Below are positions 10,540 through 21,155 of a stretch of 64,000 nt of DNA, piece after piece. Every line of letters starts with the position of its first letter. Position 1 is the first letter of the stretch. The stretch is from Calcarisporiella thermophila CBS 279.70 (taxonomy: Eukaryota; Calcarisporiellomycota). Under the pieces are notes generated by a model. It searched no databases and was not told the DNA's origin. It was given only the letters and a program-made list of their open reading frames with translations. A program made the translations under genes and the position numbers. The stretch spans positions 507,829-571,828 of the forward strand of contig NW_027192197.1 of NCBI RefSeq assembly GCF_041956535.1, given 5' to 3'.

Positions 10540-11736
10540 GTATTATTATTGCGGCCCATCTCTCGGACGCACTTCGTCCGGCTGGAGGCCACGATGGTTT
10601 TGACTACAAGGTCTTGATGATACAGCGTAGCTCCCGCGGAGCATTCAAGAACTCGTACGTGTATCCTGGTATGGCATTAGAGTCGAAAAACTATATACCT
10701 ACCGGGCTATTCTCACCTCAAAGCTTATAACGTTTGGCTAGGTGGAGTAGTCGATAAAGCAGATGAAGACCCGAAATGGCTCGAAATGTTCCCCCAAACG
10801 GAACTTCCAAGGCAGGATTACGAGTCTATCAATGGCATATCGATATAGCCTCCGCTAATGTGTTTATTTCTCTAAAATAGTGGTTCCATTGCTCGCCGTA
10901 TTTGCGGTATCCGGGAGGCATTCGAAGAATGCGGCCTACTCTTGGCAGAGCCAGATGGAGAGAAGAGCGTGAAAATCGACGAGAAGGATATTGCGCGCTG
11001 GCGAGAGGAGGTTGGCGTCCATTGCAGAGTCGGTCACTACTAACTGGAGATTTACCAACTATAATGTCTCTTTGTCAATTAGGTACACAACGACGCTAGT
11101 CGATTTCTCCACATGATGAAGCAATATCATCTTCGTCCTCTGGTTGAGCGCCTCTTCCTCTTCAGCCACTGGATCACACCTACATTCGAGACAAAACGTT
11201 TTGACACACCTTTCTTTCTCATTACACTGCCGGCACTACCCTCCGGTCCCACCAACGGCCAAGATCCAACCGCTCTAGTAGCCAGTTCCTTTGCGACGGC
11301 AACTACAATTGCAACCCCAGACCACAAGGAAAATGTGCAGCTAAATTGGTTCACTCCCGCGCAGGCGCTCAGGGAGTTTGAGCAAGGAAATATCAATTAC
11401 TTCCCCCCGCAATTTTATACTCTTCAGGAGCTGAGCTGTGTCCCGAGATTGGAAGATCTCAGCCGAAAATTCGGAGCGAGAGAAGTCTCGCCGATATTAC
11501 CGGAATACCAATTTAATGAGGATAATGTGGGAAAAAAGGAAGCTAATGATGAGGATGGCCCATTCCTGGCGCTTCCTGGAGACGCTGAGCACACCTGGAC
11601 CCTTGAAGTGCCCGGCTCGATGGTAAGCAAAAGGCGACATCGAATTTACGTGGCTCCTGAAAAGCCGCCCTTCAAGAAATATAGGCTAGTGATGTCTGGG
11701 ATTGAGAGTGGCTCGAATGCGTGGTCGAAACTCTAG
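10540..11736 (+). CDS. NUDT19: NUDT19/PCD1-type peroxisomal Nudix hydrolase (5' end unresolved)
   Basis: Recognisable exons are about 10540-10668, 10742 to about 10835, 10881-11010 and 11083-11736. Motifs fit the NUDT19 group: KVLMIQRSSRGAFKNSYVYPG, the Nudix box IREAFEECGLLLA, then LFSHWITP, KRFDTPFF, WFTPAQALREFE and PPQFYTL. The last residues are Ser-Lys-Leu, a canonical PTS1, so the enzyme should be in peroxisomes. Family members hydrolyse CoA and acyl-CoA to 3',5'-ADP and phosphopantetheine and so set the peroxisomal CoA level. Two problems remain. No in-frame ATG is seen before 10540, so a first exon is missing from my model. The junction between the second and third exons has no GT donor in the right phase (see findings). 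Identity is sure; the exact gene structure is not. Confidence 0.82.
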
Positions 11737-11960
11737 CCATCCTATAAGAGGAATGCTATTTATTATTTTTATTTTAGCGAAGCTCGATGGAAATAAATGA
11801 TACCCCACCTTTCAGAAACCGTGACTTGAATTAATGATGACGTCACTGTATTTGTTTTCTTGTTCACCCACCTTTTCCAATCCGCTGTTTCCCTCTTTTC
11901 AGATTCCCCTCTAAAATTGATTAGATCTGGGAGCGGACTCGCCATAGAGAGAAAAGAAAA

Positions 11961-13115
11961 ATGTCTACCAGCACGTATGTTTTATGCAGGGTGCTATTCT
12001 TTATGATATCCCCCATCGATCGAGGTTAACCAATTGTTGATTTTTTGGGATTGAAATAGGACTGTTCCCACTGCTGATCGAGTCTTTGTACCCGAGACCT
12101 TGTTGAAGAAACGCAAGGTCCAGGACAAGCAAAAGGCGGAACAAGCTGTTGCTTTGGCCGAAAAGAAGAAGGTATGTAATAAAGATCGATCAGTGCCCAT
12201 GCGATTTCGGTTTTAATGCTGAATATGGATGTGATGCACTCCGATCACTTTGAATTGCCCCCTCTCCCACCTTATCGAACTAATCCAAGTAATGGGTCAT
12301 AAACTAACATGTATCCCATCTGCATGGGTGGAATATTTAGGCTGCCCGCCAGAAACGCCGTGTCATTTTCAAGCGCGCAGACCAATATGTGCGGGAGTAT
12401 CGCTCTGCTGAGCGTGCTGACATTCGCCTTCGCCGCCAGGCCAAGGCCAAGGGCAACTTCTACGTCCCTCCGGAAGCCAAGCTCGCATTTGTGGTCCGCA
12501 TCAAAGGGTAGCTATTAACCGCTCTCTATGGCCGTTTGGCTAAGAGAAAATACTCAATCATTTTATTTCCTACAGTGTCAACAAGATTTCTCCCAAACCC
12601 CGGAAGATCTTGCAGCTCTTGCGTCTCCTCCAGATCAACAACGGTGTGTTCATCCGGTTGAACAAGGCCACTATCAATATGCTCCAGCGCATTGAGGTAA
12701 AGTTCGCAGCACCCCCCCCCCCCTTTTTTTTTGCTCTTACTCGCTTTACTCATCGCTCAATCCGCCTCTTGGTTAGCCTTTTGTTGCATGGGGATATCCC
12801 AACCTCAAGACCGTGCGCGAGCTCATCTACAAGCGTGGCTTTGCCAAGGTCGATCGTCAGCGCATCCCCATTACGGACAACGCCCTCATTGAGGAGCACC
12901 TCGGTGCCTATGGCATCATCTGTATGGAGGATTTGATCCACGAGATCTTCACTGTTGGCCCGCACTTCAAGGAGGCGGCCAACTTCCTCTGGCCCTTCAA
13001 GCTCAATAACCCTACCGGCGGATGGCATTCCCGCAAATTCCGCCACTTTGTCGAGGGGGGCGATTTCGGCAACCGTGAGGACCACATCAACGAGCTAGTT
13101 GGCAAAATGAATTAA
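11961..13115 (+). CDS. RPL7: 60S ribosomal protein uL30 (L7)
   Basis: Five exons (11961-11974, 12060-12171, 12341-12507, 12576-12696, 12777-13115) give 250 residues, as expected for cytosolic L7. The protein has the basic N-terminal extension ([15 protein letters not shown]), the conserved core [20 protein letters not shown] and the ending [11 protein letters not shown] with [10 protein letters not shown]. It is a component of the large ribosomal subunit. The first coding exon is only 14 bases, a structure common in ribosomal protein genes. Intron 4 carries runs of C and T at 12709-12731. Third positions are GC-rich, consistent with high expression. Confidence 0.97.
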
Positions 13116-13491
13116 GCTTGTTGAGAATAAATATCTGTTAAAGTAGTCCAAGGTTAGAGGAAACAAAAGAAAAGTGTTATAAACGGCTCTCTAGCCCACA
13201 TTGAAGATACAGTGCCACCGCGGGGGCTGGGAGGTTAGGCGGAAGCGGATATACGGGAGTTGTCAGCAATGAACTTAGAAGCAATAAAGTCTACTTGTAT
13301 TTTGTTCATTCGTTGGCCAAGCCTAGGCCTTGTCGAAACTAGGCCCCTCTCGGGTGGGACGAACGTGTGGCTTAGAAGAAAAACAAAGCCTCCATTCGAG
13401 AGGTTTCGAAATCGCGTTTGGTCGTTAGGTAGAGCAAGCGTAGTGCTCTAGTAGTTAACGAAAAACAAAGCAAGACAAAAGGCCGGGAGCA
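13116..13491 (+). promoter_or_regulatory. RPL7 3' region and NMT1 promoter/5' UTR
   Basis: No gene seen. The AATAAATATC at about 13126 is a plausible RPL7 polyadenylation element, and the remainder should contain the NMT1 promoter. No specific factor site is claimed. Confidence 0.4.
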
Positions 13492-15528
13492 ATGAACAAG
13501 GGCAAGAAGAAGGACAAAAAGCCTCAAGCCGATCAGCAGGCCGATGCGAATGCTTCAGCCCCGAAAGAGGAGCTTCCTGAGGATGTGAAGGACATGGCCA
13601 AAGACGCCGCAAAGTCCCTTTTGAAAGAGACGGGGAGAAATGAGAAGAAAATACAGGATTTGCTCGCGCAGCTTCGGCTAGAAGCGGCCATCCAACAGAA
13701 AAGGACCAAGAGCGTAGACCATGCATTCTGGAACACGCAACCCGTCGTCAAATCTGGTATGCACGATGAGACTTTTAACAAGGACGCACTTGGCCATTTT
13801 TTAAGTGAAGCCTCTTCCTATCTATTTTTCCATGTGTAGCTGAGGAGAGAGACGCGATGGGACCCATTGAACCCGATGTACCCCACGATCAGATTCGGAA
13901 AGATCCATACCCTCTCCCCGCAAGCTTTGAGTGGTGTGAAATCGACATTAATAACGACAATGAGGTCGCTTTCATTTCTTTGAGCTGCTTCTTTATTCAT
14001 CTCCATTAATCTAGGAGACTTTCTTTGGGACTATAGATTCAAGAACTCTACGAGTTGCTCACCAACAACTATGTTGAAGATGATGACGCCATGTTCCGAT
14101 TCGATTATTCTGCGGCCTTCTTGAAATGGTGCTCATCTCTTTCACGTATACACCCCCCCCCCTCTTTTTCTCGCTAACTCTCTCTCGACTCTAGGGCACT
14201 GGCGCCTCCAGGGTATAGGAAATCGTGGCATGTTGGAGTTCGCGTCTCCTCAAACAAAAAGCTTGTAGCCTTTATCAGTGGAATTCCTGCCGCCCTCAGA
14301 ACGTATGAACAGTAAGTGACCATTCATCTCCCCCTTTCTCAGCTCGCGTCTCATAGCTGACGGGGCCCTCTCTCCCCCCCCCTCCTTTCAGTAAGCATCA
14401 CCTGACCGAAATCAATTTCCTGTGTGTGCACAAGAAGCTGCGCAACAAACGTCTCGCTCCCGTGCTGATCAAGGAGATCACCCGCCGCTCCCACCTCGAT
14501 AACATATTCCAAGCCGTGTATACAGCAGGTGTGGTTATCCCAACCCCTATCGGCACTTGCAGGTAGTGTCCCTTCTTCTCTCCCCAGAGCCTTTTGTCCC
14601 AGGGGGAAAGGGACCACGGATTGCTCATCCTCGTCCTTATCCTCATCTTCCTCACCTATAGATACTACCATCGATCCATCAATTACAAGAAGCTTGTCGA
14701 GGCGGGTTTCTCACATCTTCGACCGAATCAAACCATGCATCGCATGCTCAAATACTATCGTCTTCCCTCGGAGACACAGCTGCCCGGGTTCCGCCCCCTC
14801 GAGACACGCGATATCCCTCAGGCACGAGTCCTCTTGAATAACTATCTGTCCAAGTTCCATTTGGCACCGATTTTCGAGACCGACGCCGAGTTCGAGCACT
14901 GGTTTAAACCCATCGATGGCGTAGTTTGGAGTTATGTCGTGGAGGTATGTACTCGCACTTTCCCTCATCTGCTCCTATATTTAGTTGCATTTACGAAATC
15001 ACCCCTTCACACATTCATTCCTTCACTCATTTCCTTTCTACACTTTGACAAATTAGGATTCCTCCACCAAGAAGATAACCGATCTCGTTTCGTTTTACTC
15101 CCTCCCCTCCACGGTCATCGGAAACCCTGTGCACAAGGCCATCCATGCCGCCTATTGCTTCTACTATGCCGTCAATCCACCCTCCAGTGATGATGAAAAG
15201 TGGCTCAAGACGCGCCTCCAGTCTCTGATGAAAGATGCCCTTGTCATGGCAAAGAATGTAAGCAAAAGTCCCAACTCATTTCTACGGAGGAGCTAGGCCT
15301 TCACCGTCTACACGGATGCTGACGCTGTTTCTTGGCATCTTTGTTTTTTTTTTTTGCGGATGCTTATAGCTTGGATTTGACGTATTCAATGGGTTAGATC
15401 TGCTGGACAACAATCTCTTCATTGATGAGCTCAAGTTTGGCCCGGGAGACGGGTTCCTGAACTATTACATGTATAATTGGCGCTGCCCTGAGGTGAAACG
15501 TAACAAGGTTGGGCTTGTTATGTTGTAA
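13492..15528 (+). CDS. NMT1: glycylpeptide N-tetradecanoyltransferase (N-myristoyltransferase)
   Basis: Eight exons (13492-13756, 13840-13964, 14037-14128, 14195-14311, 14392-14562, 14662-14944, 15057-15257, 15370-15528) give 470 residues, the usual length. The N-terminus is Lys-rich ([12 protein letters not shown]), which in this family aids ribosome association. Conserved blocks include [10 protein letters not shown], the acyl-CoA-binding stretch [20 protein letters not shown], the GTCRYYHRS strand, [12 protein letters not shown], and the C-terminus GLVML whose terminal carboxylate is the catalytic base. The enzyme transfers myristate from myristoyl-CoA to the N-terminal glycine of ARFs, G-protein alpha subunits and similar proteins. 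It is a single-copy essential gene in most fungi. I see no missing residues. Confidence 0.97.
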
Positions 15529-15987
15529 GGGGGCGGCTTTTCTTTTTTTCAAAGGATGGGTAGAATTTTTTTTTTTGCTTTCTTTTTGTGGATGAAGGGC
15601 GAGATGGGGGGGGGGAGAGGATAAGTTATGCTGGTAGGAGGCTGAGGGGCGACCTCTCCATGATATGGAATTATAAATATATTTCAACGTCAAGAACTCA
15701 CCAAGAAACTCCAAAGTCCACGGGAGGGACCCTTGCAACCCCTATGGAAAAGAAAAGAGGAAGAATAGAACTAGTAGAGAAAATACAGGAGAATGGATAA
15801 GGGCAGCGGTGAAATCATAAATAGATGCTTGGCATTGATGACTTGGAATAAAATATAATATATGTAAGTGATGGAGTTGACAGTAAGAACTACAATATAA
15901 AACAAGTAAAATATTTCCAAGAAAGAAGAGGCTTCAAGTATATACACACAGGATGGGGATGGGGAGCAGCGAGGAGCGAGGGGGAGC
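15529..15987. other. convergent 3' intergenic region
   Basis: This separates the ends of NMT1 (+) and the following minus-strand gene. It is A-rich in its right half and T-rich just after the NMT1 stop. No gene seen. Confidence 0.6.
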
Positions 15988-16476
15988 TCACACGGGCAAG
16001 ATTCCCATCTCGCCATCCAGGAGAATCTCCACGACGTCGTCCTCTTTCCTGCTGGATCCGGACGAGGCCACGGATCGCGGCGTCATCATGCGCTCATCCT
16101 CGATGTCCATTCTCTCCTCATCCTGCCGGTGCAAGACGTGCCGATAGTACGAGGGATAGGAGCGAGTTCCGAGGAAAGCCTGCTCGCTCCACACAAAGCC
16201 ATTGTCCTTGGCCAGCACGATAATGGGGGCGGCATGCGAATAGTCGTAGTGGGTAGGGGGCTCGATGCAGCGGACCTCGGTGCTTGGCTCAGTATGAGGC
16301 CGATATCGCGGGCGAATCGGCTCTTGGGCCCTGCTGGAGGCGTGTGCATTGAGGCCGTGCGGGGGCGACGAGGCGAGGTTGCTGGGATGCTGCTGCTGCT
16401 GCTGCTGCTGCGGGGGGAGCTGTGGCTGTGATGAGAGAGGGGGCGTGGGGCGTAGCTGGATGGAGGAGCTGTTCAT
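15988..16476 (-). CDS. hypothetical protein, polyGln and acidic, 162 residues
   Basis: A single uninterrupted frame starts with an ATG at 16476. The first 60 residues are Pro/Gln-rich with a run of seven Gln encoded by CAG repeats. The central part (THYDYSHAAPIIVLAKDNGF, then VWSEQAFLGTRSYPSYYRHV) looks folded and may be the conserved core. The C-terminus is acidic (DVVEILLDGEMGILPV). I do not recognise the family. It is divergent with the membrane-protein gene to its right, with about 390 bases between the two starts. The frame's amino-acid composition and the lack of a longer overlapping gene support it being real, but a short GC-rich ORF of this size can also arise by chance. Confidence 0.55.
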   Translation of the reverse strand: MNSSSIQLRPTPPLSSQPQLPPQQQQQQQHPSNLASSPPHGLNAHASSRAQEPIRPRYRPHTEPSTEVRCIEPPTHYDYSHAAPIIVLAKDNGFVWSEQAFLGTRSYPSYYRHVLHRQDEERMDIEDERMMTPRSVASSGSSRKEDDVVEILLDGEMGILPV

Positions 16477-16570
16477 GGTTCCTGGGCCGAAACTGCGAGA
16501 GAAAAGTTGGCAATGCTCAAGCCGGGCGACTGGTGAGAAAAAGTGCCCAAGGGGGGCGACTGAAACCGTG

Positions 16571-17745
16571 ATGAAAATGAAAAAGTTCGTGCATCACAAG
16601 ACTCCATTTGGCGGCCCCGGCCAATCACCCGAGGCCAAGCTCGAGGAAATTATGCACAAGTTCCGTCAAAAAGCTAGCATGACAAGTTTCAGTTTTGCCA
16701 GCGAATCTCGACTGGGAAGCCGGCCAAAGGCCCCAGCTACCGCGCCAAACGGCCCTCTCAAACCTGGCCACATGGCGCCCAGCATTCCCCTCCCCTCCTT
16801 TCCCCGCACTATTCCTACGGCCGGTTTCCCCGGCACGGGCAGGCCTCTCCTGGTTGTTTGTAATGTTCTTTTGCATCGGCGGCTGGCTAAGTGCGTTGGG
16901 GGGCATGGTCCTCCTCATCTTCGTCCTCATAGGGAATCTCGAGAATCGGCCCCTCCTGAAGAACATCTACTTTCTGCTGATAAACGACGGCTCTCAGTTC
17001 TATACGTTTGGGCTGTGGAACTGGTGCAGAGGCACGTCGACTGAGGTTGAGCAGTGCGGGATTTCGAAGATTGGCTACATGCTAGGTGATTCATGCGCTT
17101 CGCCCTCCCTTCCTCCTCCTACGCATGCTAACTGTCCCCCTTCCCCTCATAGATCCCACTGCCCCCTTCTTCAATGCATGGAATGGGAAAATCGCACAGG
17201 ATGCGGCGCTCTCCTCCGTAGCGTCCGTGGTGTCCATTCTCTTCATTCCCGGGGTGCTCGCCGTGGGTGGCGGGTGGCTGCTGGGGGTGTGCTCTGCCCA
17301 CCGTCGATACACGTCCTGTCTTGCCGGGGTTCTTGTGCTGTTCGGGGCAGGCATCTCCGCGCTCGGGTTCGTCCTCGCCATCGCCTGCTACTACCAGGTG
17401 CAGCGCCTCGCCAGCTCACCCGCGATACAGGTGGAATATGGCCCGGCGACGTGGCTCACCATGGTTGCGACGGGGATGCTATTTGTCGCCGCGGTCAGCT
17501 TCCTGGTCGGTTGCTTGTTCCCCCATGCGGAACTGGAGGACCTCCTGGACAAGGTGGGAGACTTTGTTCGCGGGGTCCACCGGCGACCGGCCAAGAAGCG
17601 CGACGACAAGCAGGACCGACCAAGCTGGGAGGCGGCCAAGGGAGGAAACGAAGAGACAGCGCAGCTGTGTAGGTCGTGCTCGCAGCGCAAAGTGTGCAGC
17701 CGATGCTCGCGCGAGATCGAGGAAGAGGAGAGGCCCGAAGCTTGA
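16571..17745 (+). CDS. SUR7/PalI (claudin-like) four-helix plasma-membrane protein
   Basis: The secure part is exon 16863-17085 plus exon 17153-17745 (271 residues from the ATG at 16863). The first helix is MFFCIGGWLSALGGMVLLI. An extracellular loop with the claudin-like GLWNWC and a second Cys follows, then three more helices (SVASVVSILFIPGVL; LAGVLVLFGAGISALGFVL; LTMVATGMLFVAAVSFLVG). A charged cytosolic tail contains CRSCSQRKVCSRCSRE. Fungal SUR7/PalI/Rim9 proteins sit in eisosomes or sense ambient pH at the plasma membrane. A coding-like frame starting at 16571 (MKMKKFVHHKTPFGG) leads toward helix 1 but ends one base out of frame with it. A short intron or a one-base error near 16815-16850 would join them, so 16571 is the start if that exon belongs here. 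Confidence 0.75.
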
Positions 17746-18620
17746 TGCAGGCTGGGATAAGCCACAGGTCTGCTGGTGGACCCCCGATAGAGTTTAGAAC
17801 TGAAGCCTGGCCTTCTCGCCAGGGACCTGCCCTATCCACTCCCTATACACTCGTTTTATTTTATCATTTTGTATGGCAGTATCTTCCTATTAATACACTC
17901 AGCCTTCGGTAGTCTTGTTCTTTATTGAATGTAACTAAGTAATGCTTCATTTCTCTCGGCCGTGTAAGAAAAAGCCGCTGCTTTGCGCAACATTGTGCCC
18001 CTAGGGGATGGCCGTAGCCGTCCGTGACATCGTTGAGGGCCCTTCTAAGGCTGTCAAAGGGGGAAACCTACTTGACAACCTTAAATAACATTAGGCTCAT
18101 AGTGCCCAGCGTGCTACGCCCGGTGAACTAGACCGGAAGCCGCCGAGGGAATGAGAATGGGGCCCATAGCCATAAATAGGTTGAAGTGTTGGATCTGAAT
18201 AGAGAGCGAGCCGAAATCTGGCGATCTACAAAACACGTTGATAGGAGGCTTCTCAGATGGAGAAAGAGAAATGGCCGCATAAGGGAGAAAGTCGTCTTGT
18301 CCATCTCGATTTATGGATTTTGGTCAAGTATGGTAATTTTCACCTCTGTGAAAGGCCCAATTAGGCATTGCACGGCTCTTAGTCATTCCATCCTCCAATT
18401 CGGACCAAACCTAACCCTAGTCGCAACACCCCCAAACGAAACCCACCACAGCCCGACGTAACCTAGCTTCTTCCATATAAGGAGATTAGAGTTTTTGTAT
18501 ATTCAGGTCTAGTTGACGAAAATCATCCTAAATTTCCTTCTAAGGCAATTTCTCTCCCTTGACTTTCCATAATAGGAACTGTATTGCCCGTAACTAGAGG
18601 GCGAGATGGATCTCTCTCCG
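17746..18620. other. intergenic, no gene seen
   Basis: It contains the 3' end of the SUR7/PalI gene (AATACACTC and T-rich sequence near 17890) and about 600 bases of mixed sequence without a convincing ORF, RNA gene or repeat. Confidence 0.5.
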
Positions 18621-18735
18621 TATATAAGATGGCCCGGCTTGACAGCCTGTCTTCCGAACTCATTCTCTTTTCTCCTCTCACAATATTCTCGAGATAAAAG
18701 CAATTCCAACCGCTTCCAATAAACAAACACCAAAT
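18621..18735 (+). promoter_or_regulatory. core promoter and leader of a small ORF
   Basis: TATATAAG at 18621-18628 is followed by a C/T-rich stretch (18663-18690) and an A/C-rich leader ending CACCAAATATG at 18736. This spacing is typical of a strong fungal promoter. It is the best evidence that the short ORF downstream is expressed. Confidence 0.55.
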
Positions 18736-19066
18736 ATGACCCATATCCTCGCGTTTGAATCCGCATCTCAAAAAACCCAATATCGACACAACTCCTTCAC
18801 CGTCACTATCCATAGTCAACCTCGCGTCGTCTCCTCAACTGTTTCCATCTATAGCGCCAAAAAATCCAGGTCAAAACCCAATTCCAAGGATACACATCTT
18901 AGTGGTTGAGACAAAATCTGCCGGAAAGATCCGCTATAAGCACCCTTCCTACACCTTTGTGATTAACAACAACATTCGTGTCGTCTCCCGCACTGTTTCC
19001 ACCCCTGCCACCGCAAAGACACCCTCGATGGGTGTTGCCAGAAGCGGCTATCTCTCTTCCGTGTAG
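18736..19066 (+). CDS. small unknown protein with an internal tandem duplication (frame broken once)
   Basis: From the ATG at 18736 the frame reads MTHILAFESASQKTQYRHNS and continues FTVTIHSQPRVVSSTVS. Further on, in the next frame, comes IRYKHPSYTFVINNNIRVVS, continuing RTVSTPAT, and a stop at 19066. The two segments are clearly related (Y-[RK]-H-x-S-[FY]-T, then RVVS-x-TVS), 154 bases apart. One base must be removed between them to make a single frame of about 110 residues. The obvious place is the run of six A at 18860-18865; an intron would have to be only 19 bases. No hydrophobic signal peptide is evident. The family is unknown to me. It may be a real small gene with a sequence error, or a young pseudogene. 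Confidence 0.45.
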
Positions 19067-20099
19067 AGTTGAATTCATTCTCCTTCACCAACCCTGGTTC
19101 ATGAAATATGCAGATTGTATATATTTCAATGTTTTTTAGATGTCTGGTTGCATCTATACAAAAGTCGAAAGGCACCATACCCCCCCTTTCTTCCTCTGTT
19201 TGAAAACCATTGATATTAAGTATTTTAATTTTTGGAAAAGTGGCTTCTTTTCCTTGGGACTAGATAGTATCTGATTTCATTTCCCATTGGATTTGTTTGA
19301 ATACACACCCAAAATATCATCATTGTAAAGTGAATAAAAAAAAGCTCCAAGGTGGAGGCTATTTCGAACTAGTATTTTAATCAAATTAGTCTTTGACAGT
19401 GCGCCGATTTCCTCCTGCCCATTCATCACGGAGACGAAGAGACGGCTTGAATACGCATTTACCCATGATGAACTTGATCCTACGGCTGCACGTCTCTGAG
19501 AAGGGCGGTTAACTCTCGATCTTCCCTCATGGATACTCTCGCGGCGGTTCAATGCTTGCACATACTACTAAGGAATACTTTGTTTCTCTGTGAACCTAGC
19601 AACACTTTGATGAGCTTGGGAAGGGGTCGGGAATGATCTAGTGACGGCCGCGTCGACCAGCATGTAGCTACTCTAGTTATGTCATGGGTTTGGAGACCTA
19701 TATTCGAACATGTATAAGAGTACCGAAAGCATGCGATTTTAAGTTGAAATAGACTCTTCAAGCGGAAACGTCACAGCATGATGAATCATCTCTATCTTAT
19801 GCAGTCGCCTTCCTCCTTTTTAAGGAGCATTTGGACACCGTAACCAATAAGGAAGAGGCAAGGGCATATGAAAAGCCTAAACTTTCGCCATCAAGGTAAG
19901 CCAGACAGCCTATCGGCAAAAGTCTATCTAGTCATTCTTACTCCAGCCTATCCCGCTCCACCCAATCAATTAGGGTCCAGGGACCCTCTTCCATGGAACT
20001 TCGACTGATAGGGGACACAAAGGAGAGGAAATAAGCGCCTTATCTGATTCTGGTAGACATGGTAGGATATGAATGATGAATAGAAAGACAGAAGAGGGC
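19067..20099. other. gene-poor region
   Basis: No supportable gene. A plus-strand segment at 19802-19895, bounded by AG and GTAAGCC, reads like an exon (LFKEHLDTVTNKEEARAYEK), but I find no partner exons. A 16-base sequence at 19796-19811 recurs inverted at 20683-20698. Confidence 0.4.
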
Positions 20100-20830
20100 A
20101 AATGTGCATGATTGGCTTTGCAGTGAACAAAAAAGCATTAGGAGCGACGAGGGATAGGGGAGTCTAATCCAGGGAGGATGGTTTTTAGTGTTTAGTAGAA
20201 GGATTTCAGGGGAAGGATCGAGTCTTCTTCAATGACCCAGTGGGGGAGGATGCTTACTTTGAAGGACTGCTCATGAAGTCATTCTTGCGCTGGATTAAGG
20301 AGGGGGGGGGACTGGCATTTCGTTCTGCTTCGTCCGTGTCCATGCCAAATCCGCTTGCCGGACTCCCGGAAAAACAGGATCCTGTCATGTGCATAGAGCC
20401 ATGGGTCATGCACTGGTCGCATGGATGCTTCAACTTGGGGTGCTACCCAGATTCACCCGCCCCGTTGTATATGACTCCAATTAGTAAGGGATGAGTAATA
20501 TCTGATAATGAAGGGTGAAGGTCAGCCGAAATGCTGGAGCAAAATCTGGTGATATCTGGAGAGGTACGTCATGCTCCAAGGCGATGACCGAAGTTGCTTT
20601 TCGGCGTTGGCCACCGAAAAATTCGCATCCGACCCCCTCCTCCTTATCGCGAGGGGGGTTGTTCGCTTTTCGAGCTTTTCAAAAGGCGACTGCATAAGAA
20701 GCTTGGATAGCGGACGAGACCTGAGAAAGAGACCAGGCAGGTTCGGGGAGGACGCACGCCGCTCGTGTTTCACTGGTTGTATTTATTCCAGAGTCCATTT
20801 GAGGAGCATGAGCATGGTTAGCCATCGGTC
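20100..20830 (-). CDS. possible Ser/Pro-rich unknown gene in pieces
   Basis: Three minus-strand segments have protein-like composition. The first begins at an ATG at 20825 (MANHAHAPQMDSGINTTSE). The second, about 20773-20590, contains KLLMQSPFEKLEKRTTPLA and RRRGSDANFSV. The third, about 20425-20268, contains GSCFSGSPASGFGMDTDEAE and ends SSPSK before a GTAAGC donor. They are rich in Ser-Pro and basic RRRxS sites, like a disordered phosphoprotein. I could not join them in phase with confidence and do not recognise a family, so the limits are approximate and the call is tentative. Confidence 0.3.
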
Positions 20831-21155
20831 GTGGCTATCCCGAAGTTTAAGAATGCTTTTCAAAGTCCGAACACTCGGTTGATAGCGCAGCCGGGACTTA
20901 AACCCAACCCAAATAGTCCCGCTTTTCTGTTTATAAAATTGGAGGCCAACTTGCTCACTGTCAAGCTCAAGAAAGTCATTAGAAATAAACTAAGCTGGGA
21001 GAAGAAGAAGAAGGACCGAAAAGAAGCCTATTTGTTCCTCTTTGCGCACACCATCCCTACGTTGCCATCTGTGCTCTCCCAGTGTTGATTCCTTCTTGTT
21101 CCCATTGTTGTTCTTTCGAGCCAACTTCTCCTGCTTCCCCGATCCTTTTTGTTTC
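20831..21155 (+). promoter_or_regulatory. upstream region of the mitoferrin gene
   Basis: No gene is supported. It ends in a pyrimidine-rich leader (CTTCTTGTTCCC to CCTTTTTGTTTC) before the ATG at 21156. Confidence 0.4.
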
